64,000 nt of DNA, taken from Flaccisagitta enflata (Eukaryota; Chaetognatha; Sagittoidea; Aphragmophora). The notes beneath the pieces were generated by a model. It was not told the DNA's origin and did not search any database. It saw nothing but the letters and a program-made list of their open reading frames with translations. Shown here in pieces: positions 33,390 through 44,794 of the stretch (within the stretch, counting starts at the first letter, position 1; each line of letters starts with the position of its first letter). The translations under genes and the position numbers were made by a program. The stretch is from assembly GCA_965153355.1 (NCBI GenBank), contig OZ231127.1, forward strand, positions 3,968,001-4,032,000. Direction: 5' to 3'.

Positions 33390-35395
33390 AGTACATTCGG
33401 TTCAGATAGATGCACGTAATGCCGAAAAATGCCGTAAAATACCGTAAAAATGGCATTTTTGCCAGTTTTTTCGGTCTAAAACTGTTGCTTTTGTCATATA
33501 AAGGTCAAACAATGATGTTCTGGCACTAAGACACATTCATGCATATATGCAGGCCAACCCGTCATCATTCAGCATATTTTTATGCCGTAAACTGCCGTCA
33601 AAATGGCATTTTTTACCGTTTTTAGGGGTTTTCTTGCTGTTGTAGATGGACAACTACTCAAAAATTGCCAGAAAATATGTATTTAGACCCGGGACACACA
33701 TACTATATTGTTTCAAAACATTGAGTTGGGTGTGAGTCTCATTTCATTGCCGTAAATGTTCGTAAAATGCCGTAAAAAGCCTTTACATTGGCATTTTTGA
33801 CTGTTTTTTGACTACCAAACCGCTGCTTCTGTAAGAAAATGGTCAAACAATGACAATTTGGCACTGAGACACTCTTATGCACAAATTCAAGTCAACACAC
33901 TTTCATTCAGCGTATTTTTATGCCGTAAACTGCCGTCAAAATGGCATTTTTGACCATTTTTGGGGGTTTTCTTTCTGTTGTAGATGGACAACTACTCGAA
34001 AATTGCCAGAAAATGTGTATTTGGAGCCTGGACACACACACTACAGAGTTTCAAAACATTGAGTTGGGTTTGAGTCTCATTTCATTGCCGTAAATGTTCG
34101 TAAAATGCCGTAAAAAGCTTTTATATTAGCATTTTTGACGGTTTTTTGACTACCAAACCGCTGCTTCTGTCAGAAAATGGTCAAACAATGTTAATCTGGC
34201 ACTGAGACACCATCATGCACAAATTCAAGTCAATCCGTCATCATTCAGCATATTTTTATGCCGTAAACTGCCGTCAAAATGGCATTTTTGACCATTTTTG
34301 GGGGTTTTCTTTCTGTTGTAGATGGACAACTACTCGAAAATTGCCAGAAAATGTGTGTTTGGACCCGGGACACACATACTACGGAGTTTCAAAACATTGA
34401 GTTGGGTTTGAGTCTCATTTCATTGCCGTAAATGTTCGTAAAATGCCGTAAAAAGCTTTTATATTGGCATTTTTGACGGTTTTTTGACTACCAAACCGCT
34501 GCTTCTGTCAGAAAATGGTCAAACAACGTTAATCTGGCACTGAGACACCATCATGCACAAATTCAAGTCAATCCGTCATCATTCAGCATATTTTTATGCC
34601 GTAAACTGCCGTCAAAATGGCATTTTTGACCATTTTTGGGGGTTTTCTTTCTGTTGTAGATGGACAACTACTCGAAAATTGCCAGAAAATGTGTATTTGG
34701 ACCCGGGAAACACATACTACGGAGTTTCAAAACATTGAGTTGGGTTTGAGTCTCATTTCATTGCCGTAAATGTTCATAAAATGCCGTAAAAAGCTTTTAT
34801 ATAGGCATTTTTGATGTTTTTTTGACTACCAAACCGCTGCTTCTGACAGAAAATTGTCAAACAATGATAATCTGGCACTGAGACACCATCATGCACAAAT
34901 TCAAGTCAATCCGTCATCATTCAGATTCTTTTTTTCCCGTAAAATTTTGTCAATATGGCAAATTAGATCATTTATTGGTTTTTCTCAATGATATACATAG
35001 GCATTTAACACATAACCTGCTAAAAACTGTGTATTTGGACACGACGCGCATACAACAGAGTTACAAAACATTGAGTTGGGTTTAAGTCTCATTTCATTGC
35101 CGTAAATGATTGTAAAATGCCGTAAAAAGCTTTGACATTGGCATTTTTGACTATTTTTTGACTACCAAACCGCTGCTTCATTCAGAGATTGGTCAAACAA
35201 TGATAATCTGGCACTGAGACACTATCATGCACAAATGTAAGTCAACCTGTCACCGTTTAGATTCATTTTTTGCCGTAAAATTTTGTCAATATGGCATTTT
35301 CGACCATCTATCTGTTTTTTCAAGGATTTACATAGACATTTAACTTATAATCTGCAGGAAAACGTGTATTTGGACTCGAGAAACACATACAATAG
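33390..35395. repeat. Satellite-like tandem array, 338-bp unit
   Basis: Five to six copies. The marker atgcacaaattcaagtca recurs at 33877, 34215, 34553 and 34891 (exactly 338 bp apart); inner copies are nearly identical and outer ones diverged. Each unit has several 'gccgtaaa' and 'ggcatttttgac' motifs. The recurring 61-residue frame is a by-product; no splice or start context supports a gene. Confidence 0.93.
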
Positions 35396-36250
35396 AGTTG
35401 GCAAAAAAATTCCAAATAACAATGATCAATTTGAAGAAATGGCCGATTTTCGCCATTTTAGGCCATTTTTGAATGTTGGAGGGTCCAAATGAGTATATTT
35501 TTCTTAGTTCAGTGTAGAATGAATAAGACTGGCAAAAAAAGTCCGAATAATAAGTATCAGATTGAAGAAAATGCTGATTTTGGCCATTTTAGGCCATTTT
35601 TGGCCTGTTTTTGGCCTGTATTGACCCCGATGTAAGTTTACAAAGGTCCCAATGAGTATATTTTTCCTAGTTCTAAGTGGAATGAGTGAGATTGGCAAAA
35701 AAATTCTGAATAACAACGATCAGTTTGAAGAAAATGCTGATTTTGGCCATTTTAGGCCGTTTTTGGCCTGTTTTTGGCCTGTATTGGCCCCGGTGTGAGT
35801 TTCAAAAGGTCCTAATGAGTATATTTTTCCTAGTTATAAGTGGAGTGAGTGAGATTGGCAAAAAAATTCTGAATAACAACGATCAGTTTGAAGAAAATGC
35901 TGATTTTGGCCATTTTAGGCCGTTTTTGGCCTGTTTTTGGCCTGTATTGGCCCCGGTGTAAGTTTTAAAAGGTCCAAATGAGTATATTTTTCCTAGTTCT
36001 AAGTGGAATGAGTGAGATTGGCAAAAAAATTCTGAATAACAACGATCAGTTTGAAGAAAATGCTGATTTTGGCCTTTTTAGGCCGTTTTTGGCCTGTTTT
36101 TGGCCTGTAATGGCCCCGACATAAGTTTTTAAAGGTCCCGATGAGTATATTTTTCCTAGTTTTAAGTGGAATGAGTGAGATTGGCAAAAAAAATCTGATT
36201 AACAACAATCAGTTTGCAGAAAATGCTGATTTTGGCCATTTTAGGCCATT
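35396..36250. repeat. Tandem array, about 162-bp unit
   Basis: Five to six copies of a unit containing attggcaaaaaaattctgaa, gaagaaaatgctgattttgg and repeated 'ttttggcctg'. It directly abuts the 338-bp array. Confidence 0.92.
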
Positions 36251-37347
36251 TTTTGCCAAAAATGGCTCAAAAATGGCCGAAAATTGACTCTGAATCAAAA
36301 AAAATGTGCAAATTGATTGTTTTTGATGTAAATGAGTCTCTTTGATGGGGTCTGAACCCTGAAATTTCAGATTTTCAAATTTTGACCAATTTTGCCATTT
36401 TTCATCAAAAATTAGACCACTTTTAGGCACTTAGAGCACATCCCACTCACATTAAAACAGAAACCAATAATTTCACAGGTCAAAATCCACCTGTATGCAA
36501 CTTTTCAGCTTAATTTAAGGATTTTTGACCAGTTTATACCCATTTTTCAAAATTCTTGTTGGTAGGGTAGTTGGGTTGGTCTGCAAATTGACTGCAAAAT
36601 TTGGATCCAAGACATCAAACATAATGTAAAGACATAGTCTTGTGCCAAAAATTGACATCCTCAGTCAATTTTGTGAAGAGATAATTTGATTTGTTTTTTA
36701 CCAAAAATGACATTTTTTGTATGTTGCTAAAAATGGTCAAAAATAGCTGAAGGACCGCCAGGAACCAGACAAATCAACACTGGTCCCTGATTGTGCACTA
36801 ATAGGGGTATCAAATTCTGCAAAAAAATTTCTGGGACTTTCTGGGGCTATATGAGTTTCAGATCTTCGTATTTTACATTCTGAGACAAAAAAACCCTAAA
36901 ATTTGATTTTTTTCAATTTTTGCCCCAAAATTCAAAACCTTTATCCAAATTTTTTTCCTCACATCGATAAAGGTGCTCAAGAGCTAACCAGCAAAAAAAT
37001 CCGCATGTCAAAAACACAATTTTTAGAGCCACAGTGACTATTTTTTCATCTGTATGTCTCGACAAAAAACAGTCCATTTTTCCCTCCAAAAATTCATTGA
37101 TTTTCGACTTTGAGAAGGTTGTGACGTCACTGTAGCGCCAAAAAACGTCCAAAAATGTTGGTTAGGTCTTAGTTTACGTTTTTCCTCGCCCTCTAAATCA
37201 ATATTGATGCATATTTCTCAAAATCAATTTTTGACCCCCCAAAGTTGGCCCTGTGTTCACTTTTCGTAGAGATACGGCATAGTGTGAAGAGGGGAGAAAA
37301 AAGAAGGAAATCTTTAGAAAATTTAATTTTGCAACTTGACTTGTTTT
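36251..37347. other. Intron of LU gene 2, nothing recognised
   Basis: A/T-rich sequence with many 'tttttgacc'/'ccaaaaat' words related to the neighbouring arrays, too degenerate to call as copies. No exon. Confidence 0.4.
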
Positions 37348-37488
37348 GGGGAAAATTCTAAGACTCTCTTTAAATGCAAAATTTTGCATTTTCAAAAACA
37401 TGGCCTCATTCTAAGAATATATAAGATGAGGGCCATGTTCTTAGAAATGCAAAATTGTTCAATTTGTTCAAGTCTTAGAATTTTCCCC
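37348..37488. mobile_element. Family H palindromic MITE
   Basis: ggggaaaattctaagact and the complement agtcttagaattttcccc at the ends; the centre has 'tttgcattttcaaaaacatg' and 'ggccatgttcttagaaatgc'. Confidence 0.8.
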
Positions 37489-37730
37489 TCACAGGTTTTT
37501 AATTTTTGCTCTACTATTTTTAAAGGAATCTATCATTTCCAGTAATTCTTTCTTGTCTTTGTCAATAGAACAAAGCAACACCTTCATCAAACTAGGGTTT
37601 CTTTTACTAATAAAATAATATCAAACTACAAAATTACAAATTTCATTAAAAAAATCATGAGATAATTATAAATATAGTTATGAAAAGAGACTGAAACCGA
37701 AATTTTATCTTTATTTGCACCTCGACTTAC

Positions 37731-38048
37731 GCTGGTTTCATTGTATTTTTCCGATGCCGTGACCCATTCTTTCTTGTCACATCCGAACGCTTCAAGTACT
37801 CCTCGGTAGTCCTCCCTGTAGCTACACAAATCTTCATATTCGTTGCAACTCTTCAGGATCATTTCTTTATCTTCATTGTCTGTCCAGGGGATGTCCCAGC
37901 ATTCTAAATTGCCGCCTTCTGCGTCCGAGGTTCCCGGGGTGATTCCATCGGTGTCTGGGTCAGCCGTTCCGGAAATTTTGCCGTTGTACTCGTTGCATTT
38001 TGATACTTCGCAATAACAATATTTTATGACGTCATACTCTACGCAACC
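37731..38048 (-). CDS. Multi-LU-domain protein 2, third exon seen
   Basis: Acceptor cactgaacag, donor agc|gtaagt, 106 codons, phase 0 both sides. First half GCVEYDVIKYCYCEVSKCNE closes one LU domain; then a linker (SGTADPDTDGITPGTSDAEG) and the first half of the next domain (LECWDIPWTDNEDKEMILKS, a C pattern to FGCDKKEWVTASEKYNETS). It is very similar to 38567-39028 in its second half and to 32285-32545 in its first half: internal exon duplication. Confidence 0.88.
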
Positions 38049-38094
38049 CTGTTCAGTGTTCAAATGTGATGATAAAAAAAGGTCGCAGAAGTTG

Positions 38095-38575
38095 AATGGT
38101 TAGGCAGTTTCATCACGCATCAGTGAGTCTTTCGACTGGACTTGATAGTAGAATTTGTGCTTCAATGCGGGGTCACTATAGCGGACGGTTGAGTAGACGC
38201 ATGCGCGACCCCCATCTATACCCCCTTCACACCTCATGCTCACTCACACACGTACACTTTTATGTGCAGCATCAAAAATACGCAATTTCACAATATTCAA
38301 CTCGATCATAACGGCCCAACGGATAAACGGACCAACGGTCGAACAAAATCTCTCATATAGAGTTGTGTGTCGGCAACTAAAAACGCTTCTTTGAGCTGCT
38401 TTCGAATGCCATTTATAAGCAAAGAGTCCGTGACAATTATGAATCGCGATTGGTTTTTGCATCACTGCTCCTGCCCAACCGTTCGCGACTGGATTGCCGT
38501 GTATCCGGCCTTGTTCTTTTAATGGAATTCAACCAATTATTGCAGTATATCAATAATTGCACTTACGCTGGTTTC
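38095..38575. repeat. Intron block duplicated at 32590-33125
   Basis: Includes a nested family C element (about 38165-38385) ending agagttgtgtgtcggcaact, where both hairpin arms carry changes, and a partial far-end motif near 38465-38520. Confidence 0.85.
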
Positions 38576-39028
38576 ATTGTATTTTTCTGATGCCGTGACC
38601 CATTCTTTCTTATCACATCCGAACGCCTTAAGTACTCCTCGGTAGTCCTCGCTGTAGCTACACAAATCTTTACTGTAGAATTCGTTGCAACTCGTCAGGA
38701 TCATTTTTTCATCTTCCTCATTTTCTTTCCAGGGGACGTCCCAGCATTGTAAATTGCCGCCTTCTGCGTCCGAGGTTTCCGGGCTGATGTCGTCGGTGTC
38801 CGGGTCGACAACGACCTCACCCGGTTTCGGCGTCGTGGTTACCGGGATGGGTGGCTGCGTGGTCGGGGCCACTGGGCGGACCGCCGGCCCAGTCCTCATG
38901 TCCTCGCCACCCCATTCCGTAAAATTATTGCATCCGTCCCCGCGACAGTAACAGGGCGTAATCGTTTGGGGGGTGCCGGTAGGACCTGTTATCATATCCG
39001 GAATGCTATGCTTTCTTCCGCATGTTTC
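38567..39028 (-). CDS. Multi-LU-domain protein 2, second exon seen
   Basis: Acceptor tctgatttag, donor agc|gtaagt, 154 codons in phase 0. Begins ETCGRKHSIPDMITGPTGTP and PCYCRGDGCNNF, closing an LU domain with C-x-C-x4-C-N; then a Thr/Pro-rich extracellular-type linker (PVAPTTQPPIPVTTTPKPGE); then a new LU half-domain from LQCWDVPWKENEEDEKMILT to FGCDKKEWVTASEKYNETS. The Cys pattern and linker suggest a surface or secreted multi-domain protein. Confidence 0.88.
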
Positions 39029-40503
39029 CTAAATCAGAGGCATTAGAATTATAGAATCAAATTGTAGCAGTTTTGTCTTGTCGGGTGGCATTCTTCCGGA
39101 CAAGAATGCGACGCTACCACTGGAATTCTATCAGTAATTGTTTGAATGGTGAGCTCGTATTTATTTTTTAACATACTATAATACTGTTATCAACATGCAT
39201 GATGGAAATGGTGCTTTTAATCATTCCAGGGTTGAATATGCAGTGCGATGCATAAAAAAAGATACAAGCGGAAGTTCATGATTTAATGGCTTAAAATAAT
39301 TTTTTTTTTTTGAAAATATTTTGAATGGCTTTTTAAATGTCATGGATTTTTTTTAGTTCAAACTCAATACAAAGCATTTAGATATGATTTAAGATAAATT
39401 TAAAAGTCATTTAAAGATCTTACATAAATATATAACACCTTGTCTTCAACTTGTTTTAAAATCTAAATGAATCAACGAAAATATATGATATTTGCAGCAA
39501 TTGCATATAATAGGCGGTGTCCGTCAGTTGGTTGGTCGGACGGTTGGTCGATCGGTCGGTCGGTTGGAAACGCATTCATTTAAAACATTAAAATCATGTA
39601 TTTTTTCAACAGAAAAGTTGTCCTAACCTAGTAAAAATAGCATACATTCATGAATAACATTCATTCATAAATAACATTCATTCATAAAAAACATTCATTC
39701 ATAAAAAATTCATTCATAAAAAACATTCACTCATAAAAAACATTCACTCAGAGGACGCATCGTTGGCCTACTTGGCCTTGTTATTACAATTGAGAGTAGT
39801 AAAAGTAGTAATAGTAGTTGTAGTAGTAGTAGTAGTAGAAGTAGAGGTAGTAGTAGTAAAAGTAGTAGTAGTAGTAAAAGTAGTAGTAGTAGTAGTAGTA
39901 GTAAGATTAGTTGTTGTAGAGTAGAACTAGTAGAAGTTGAAGTAGCAGTAGTAGTAGAAGCAGTAACAGTAGTAGTAATGATAGTTATATCAATAGTAGT
40001 GATAATAGTATCAGTAATAATATTAGTAATAACGGATGAAGTCAGGGAAAAATAAGAACAAATTAAGAGAATTCGAGGCTGAAAATGACTTGGAAATGAA
40101 GAACACTTAGGCTGATTTGAAAAAAGGTTGTCTCTTATAAAAAAAAAAAGTGTCACAGAATTTAAGCGCACTAATTTAACTTTTAAGGTAGTACGCTTAA
40201 GGTAGTAACAGGGTGTGAACGAACTGTTAAACCCCGAAATAACGGATACATAGGGACTAGAATTCTATCTGTTATAGGCCGATTTCTGTCAATATGAGTA
40301 GTAAAGAGACAATGACCAAGATTTCTTTATTTATTATACCGGATACCGGACAGGAAGGCGGATTTTTGTGACTCTTGGATCTAAAAAAATGGGGGGAAAT
40401 TCCCAACCAATCCTTCAGAAAAGTAGGAAACGGAAATTCATACCTGTTCTTCCGGGAACGAACAAATGAACGAACGAAGGAACGAACAAACGAAAGTTCA
40501 TAC
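39029..40503. other. Intron of LU gene 2 with repeats
   Basis: 39515-39785 is family A-like: cggtcggtcggttggaaacg, then a 'cattcataaaaaa' minisatellite (39645-39750) and gaggacgcatcgttggccta then cttggccttgtt. 39785-40020 is an (AGT)n-rich microsatellite. 40190-40400 has diverged 'gttataggccgatttctgtc' pogo-like words. Confidence 0.6.
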
Positions 40504-40629
40504 CCGTCCTGCCGGGACTGCAAATCCGAGAAAAAACGTATCTTCGCAACCAAATGCGGCTTTTTTCGGAGGCGACTCAGTGGAAGGTCGGATTTTGCAA
40601 ACATCGTCGCCATCTTCACACTCCCTCAA
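40504..40629 (-). CDS. Multi-LU-domain protein 2, first exon seen (gene 5'-partial)
   Basis: Acceptor tttctttccttccag, donor cgg|gtatga, exactly 42 codons in phase 0. Reads LRECEDGDDVCKIRPSTESP then PKKAAFGCEDTFFLGFAVPAGR. It aligns with the middle of the later domains (L-x-x-C-[NE]-...-D-[LV]-C-...-K-A-x-FGC-[DE]). The leader and first cysteines of domain 1 must lie further upstream on the minus strand; I did not find them. Confidence rests on splice sites, phase and the FGC pattern. Confidence 0.68.
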
Positions 40630-41055
40630 CTGGAAGGAAAGAAAGCTTGAAATCCTGCATCTCAGATGTTGAAAAGTCTTATTGTTTTTAGTTTCGGACA
40701 CGCAACTCTATGAGAGCACAACTGTCTGACAGCCGAACCAGGGTAAGAACGACATTACTCTGGGTTTTTGTGCAGTTTTGCCAATTTCAAATGTGTACAG
40801 TAAAAGAACAATCGAGTCTTTCATGGAGGGCTTTCTGAGTAATTCTCAAAATTAGAAAAAAACTAGACCCATTTTCAATGCAGATTCTACTGGGGTGTGT
40901 TGACTCAAATTTTGATTCCATATTGTTAATCTAGCCAAAATTCCCTTTCATTTGCAAAAAATTGAGATTTTCATTTTTTAAGTCACCGTTACAAAAAAAG
41001 TAACAGTGGCGCAAAATATGAAAACTTTATTTCTGTACTAAACCATATATACAGA
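40630..41055. other. Upstream intron, hairpin-element end fragment
   Basis: 40685-40770 has gtttcggacacgcaactcta then caactgtctgacagccgaac, a family C-like end; a related sequence occurs in reverse at 45490-45560. The rest is unassigned A/T-rich DNA. Confidence 0.45.
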
Positions 41056-41279
41056 AGCAGGGCTCGGCAAAGTAGCCGAGCGCGCGAGCGGCGCTCGCAG
41101 GAAGCTAGCTAGGCCAGCAGGAAGGGAAGGAAGGAAGGGAAAGAAAAAGAAAGAGGAAAAGGGAAGGAAAAAAAAAAGGGGGGAAAGGAAGAAAGGAAGA
41201 AAAAAAAAGGGAAAGAAAGATAAAGAAAGAAAAAAAGGAAAAAGAAAGAAAACAGAAAGAAATGAAGAAAGAACAGAAT
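41056..41279. repeat. GGAA/GAAA purine repeat
   Basis: agggctcggcaaagtagccg at the start, then a GGAAGGAAAGAAA-type tract. Ser/Phe/Pro-rich minus frames are artefacts. Confidence 0.8.
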
Positions 41280-41448
41280 GCAAAAAAACAAGGCCGGATA
41301 TACGGCCACCAGTTGCGGACGGGTGGGCAGGGGCGGAAATGCGCGTTTTCCCACTTTTCAACTCGAGCGTGACGGACCGACCGACCAACCGACCGACCGA
41401 CCGACGGACGGACAAAGCCTCTTATAGAGTTGCGTGTCCGCAACTAAA
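41280..41448. mobile_element. Family C hairpin element, clean copy
   Basis: aacaaggccggatatacggc, cagttgcggacgggtgggca, cgaccgaccaaccgaccg, and end agagttgcgtgtccgcaact then aaaaa. GTTGCGGAC at the far end pairs with GTCCGCAAC at the hairpin end. Confidence 0.88.
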
Positions 41449-42056
41449 AAGCGAACAGGTCAGGGGGAAATAGAATATTGACAGGTAAAGAAAAAGAAAA
41501 AAAAAAAAGGTTGTCAAAAAAGGAGGAAGGAAATGAGAAATGGAAGGATGGTAGAAAGGATGCAAGGTAGGAATAGAAGGAAGGTAGGAAGGAAAGAAGG
41601 AAGAAATGGATGAAAGGAAAGTAAAAAGGAAAGAAAGAAGGAATGGAAGGAAGAAAGGAAGGAAGGAAGGAAGAGAGGAAGGGAGGTAAGGGAGAAATGG
41701 AAGGAAGGAAGAAAAGAAGCAAAAAAACAATGGGGATTGGGGAAATTAGGGTTTAAAGAAAGAGAAAGGCGGCATGGAATGAAAAGGCAGTTAAGAAGGA
41801 AAGAGAGTGTCTTGATAAAAGAACAGGAGGTAGGATGGATGGAAAGAAAGGATGAGAGAAGGAAAGGAAGAAACGAGAAAAACAAGGAAAGAAGGAAGGA
41901 AGGAAGGAAAGAAGGAAGGAAAGAAGGAAAGAGGGAAGGAAGGAAGGTAGAAAGGAAGAACAGACATCTAAAATGAGAAGGAAGCTAAGAAGTGAAAGAA
42001 GGAAGGAAGAGAGAAGTTTCACTAGCCCAACAGGTCAACGATTGCATGCTCCGTTT
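41449..42056. repeat. GGAA-type purine minisatellite
   Basis: Imperfect aaggaaggaaggaagaaagg array; strong purine/pyrimidine strand asymmetry over about 550 bp. Confidence 0.9.
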
Positions 42057-42220
42057 TTAGTTGCGGACACGCAACTCTATAAGAGCCTTTGTCCGTCCGT
42101 CCATCCATCCGTCGGTTGGTCGGTCCGTTGGTGAGCACGAGTCAAAAAGTGTGAATACGCGCATTTCCGCCCCTGCCCACCCATCCGCAACTGGTATGGC
42201 CATGTATCCGGCCTTGTTCA
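42057..42220. mobile_element. Family C hairpin element, reverse orientation
   Basis: tttagttgcggacacgcaac, tctataagagcctttgtccg, cgtcggttggtcggtccg, far end cccctgcccacccatccgca then actggtatggccatgtatccggccttgtt. Confidence 0.88.
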
Positions 42221-42329
42221 GTTACACAACTTCCAAACTACGTAATTACAAACTAACAAAATTACACAATACCACAATCATAATTTGAAACAACTGTAAA
42301 AATATTTAAAACATGATTCAAAGAAAGTT

Positions 42330-42778
42330 CTTTCCTTCCTTTTTTCTCCCTTCCTTTCCACCCTACCCTCTCTTATTTTCTTTACTCCCTCTCCTCCTTC
42401 TTTCCTTCCTGTCTTCCTTCCATTTGTACCTTCCATCCTTTCTTCCTTCCTTCCTTCCTTTTCTACCTTCCTTCCCTCCCGTCCCTTCCTTCCCTCCCAT
42501 CCCTTCCTTCACTTCCATCCCTTCCTTCCCTTTCTTCCCTTCCTTCCCTTCCTATCCTTCCTTCCCTTCCTTCCCTTCCTTCTCTACCTTCCCTTTCTTC
42601 CCTTCTTTACCTTTTTTCCCTCCCTCCTTCTCTTCTCTTTCTGCTTTCCTTTCTTTCCTAGCTCTATTTTCTTCCTTCTCCCTTACCTTCCTTGCTTCCT
42701 TCCTCCCGTTTCTCCGTTTCTTCCTTTCCTCACTTCCCTCCTCTCTTTCTTCCTACCTTCCTTCCTTTCTTCCTTTAT
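42330..42778. repeat. CCTT-type pyrimidine minisatellite
   Basis: ccttccttcccttccttcct-like array of about 450 bp, reverse-complement in composition to the purine array at 41449-42056, with a family C copy between them. Confidence 0.9.
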
Positions 42779-43206
42779 GGGCAGCGGCCCCAAAGGGCCG
42801 ATGTCCTGTAGGACACAGGAGTGAATTTCCAGACGTCCGTATGTCCATCCGTCTATCTGTCAGGCCTCAAATCAGCCCTCTTAGGCCCAAATCAGTCCTC
42901 TCAGTCCCAAAATCAGCCCTCTCAGTCCCAAAATCAGCCCTCTCAGATTTAAAATTAGCTCTGTCATGCCCATAAGACACGGTCCCCGGAAATTCGCGAT
43001 TTTCACTGCCGCAGCCAGTTTTTCACTCAGAAGAAAAATCGATCAAACGCTTCCATTGAAATATCCAGAGTATATCGAGGTGTATACTCATTAAGAATTT
43101 GCATGGAAATCTCGTAGAGATAACTTAAACAGTATGAAATGTATCAATGTGCAATGAAAAATCACTAATTTTCTGAAGAAAATTATTTTTTATCACTAGA
43201 TAAGGC

Positions 43207-43353
43207 CCCACGGAAAACTCTTAATTTGCATAGAAAATGACATATTCAAAACACTAAAAACATGGCCCTCGTCCAAATACATTTAGGAAGAAAGCCATGT
43301 TCTTGGAAATACAAAAAACTGCGCCTGGAAGAAGATTAAAAATTTTCCGTGGG
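43207..43353. mobile_element. Family H palindromic MITE (nested)
   Basis: Ends cccacggaaaactcttaatt and the near-complement aaaaattttccgtggg; the centre has 'aacatggccctcg' and 'gccatgttcttggaaat'. Confidence 0.75.
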
Positions 43354-43541
43354 ACTCTCCTTAGAATTTTATCACTCAGTTTTCAGTAAAACGATTTCCT
43401 AATCCGTTTCTTTTCTCCACGAACATAGTTGATTAAAGTTATTTTTCCCGTGAATGATGGTTGAAAAAGCCCACTGATAGAGCTGTTGTTTCAAATCAGC
43501 ACAAGGAAGCATTATTGTAAATATAAACTAAACATGTAGTA

Positions 43542-43717
43542 CAGTGGAACCCCGCAATAACAGCTTCGCTTTTAAAGGTTCCCCATCAATAAAGGTCAAC
43601 ATTTTGAGGTCCCAAATGGTAGTTTTTAATGTGATTTCACCTCTTTTTAATGGTTACCCTGAGATAAAGGTGAAAAATCTTCAGTCCCAATGGGACCGAT
43701 GAAGCGGGGTACTACTG
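43542..43717. mobile_element. pogo/mariner-like MITE with TA target site (nested)
   Basis: Flanked by TA on both sides; TIRs cagtggaaccccgcaataac and the diverged complement agcggggtactactg. The interior 'ggttccccatcaataaaggt' is shared in reverse with 45117-45290. Confidence 0.88.
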
Positions 43718-44104
43718 TATGTCAACTATAGTGGCAAGAAAATCGCGTGCTCAAAAGAAGCATGTCATAATCAGCCTGAAATCAGCCCAAAAAGGCCCTA
43801 AATCAGCCTTGTCAGGCCCAAACTCAATCATTTCAGGCCTAAAATCAGCCCTCTCAAACCCAAAACTTGACTACTCCGGTCTCAGCCCTTAAAAAGACCC
43901 TCTCAGGTCTCTAATCTGTCCTCATCCCTGATCTCATTACTGTGCTCCAATCAATCAAATCAGCCCTTAAATATACCTTCTCAGGACGTCTGGAAATTCA
44001 CCCCTATGTCTTACAGGACATCGGCCCTTTGGGGCCGCTGCCCTGCTCTCACTCCACCTTTTCAGCTGATCACTCCAAGCAGGGCATCGGGTACCGCTGA
44101 CCAT

Positions 44105-44411
44105 TAGGGTGGTCACGAAATAAGGTCAAATTTCAAAAAATGATATACTCTAGTTTTTTGCATAAATGTACCAAAAAAGAAGGTTTTCCCACAAGTAGAG
44201 GTCTGAATTTGAAGATTAAACCATGGCGGCAAAACTATAGGCTTCCTATGGCAATAAAAAAATCCCTATAGCAACCCTATAGTTTTGCCGACAAGGTTTC
44301 TTGTTTGATTTCACACCCCAGCTTGTGAGAAATCCTTCTTTTATTGGACATTTGTGCAAAGGGCTCAAGTATATCAATATATGAAATTTGACCCAATTCG
44401 GGACCACCCTA
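44105..44411. mobile_element. hAT-like MITE, 307 bp, nested in family D
   Basis: Ends tagggtggtcacgaa and ttcgggaccacccta (one mismatch). The 8-bp duplication CTGACCAT (44097-44104 and 44412-44419) is part of the family D trailer, proving later insertion. No coding capacity. Confidence 0.93.
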
Positions 44412-44492
44412 CTGACCATGTGCAGTCCTTGGATGACTAGTTTCCTTTCCTTTTCTCCTTTCCTTAAAAAAACAAGAAAGTCAAAAATTTAA

Positions 44493-44664
44493 CAGGGTGT
44501 GCAAAATTATCCGGATTTGCTCCATAGAAAGAAAACCATACTAAATAGTGACTCAGCACTATAAAATTTGAACCAGCGTAGCCCAGCTAGTTACACTAGA
44601 AGCTATGGTATTGGGAGTTAAATAATTTGAAGCAAATACTTTGATTTTAATTTTGCACACCCTG
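44493..44664. mobile_element. 172-bp MITE flanked by TTAA
   Basis: TIRs cagggtgtgcaaaattat and the complement taattttgcacaccctg; TTAA on both sides (44489-44492, 44665-44668). TTAA flanks fit piggyBac-type insertion; a TA-targeting family is the alternative. Confidence 0.88.
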
Positions 44665-44794
44665 TTAAAAAGGACGGATGGATAGACAGACAGATGGACC
44701 AACAACCATATATAGTTCTACAGTACTGTGCTTGGGTACTGTTTTCGAATTCGGTGATGTCTTTTGTTTTACTGACTTTCTATGAGGGTTTTTA

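Larger units (their letters stand above)
42783..44450. mobile_element. Large family D element with nested insertions
   Basis: Left end gggcagcggccccaaagggc then cctgtaggacacaggagtga. Right end ttacaggacatcggcccttt then ggggccgctgccctgctctc and the trailer tcggtaccgctgaccat...gtgcagtccttggatgac. It contains MITEs at 43207-43353, 43542-43717 and 44105-44411. The edges show repeated 'ctcagtcccaaaatcagccc' units. Confidence 0.75.

Noticed and set aside
33877-35085. Recurring 61-residue frame (HKFKSIRHHSAYFYAVNCRQ)
   Set aside because: Its period equals the 338-bp satellite; no start or splice context.
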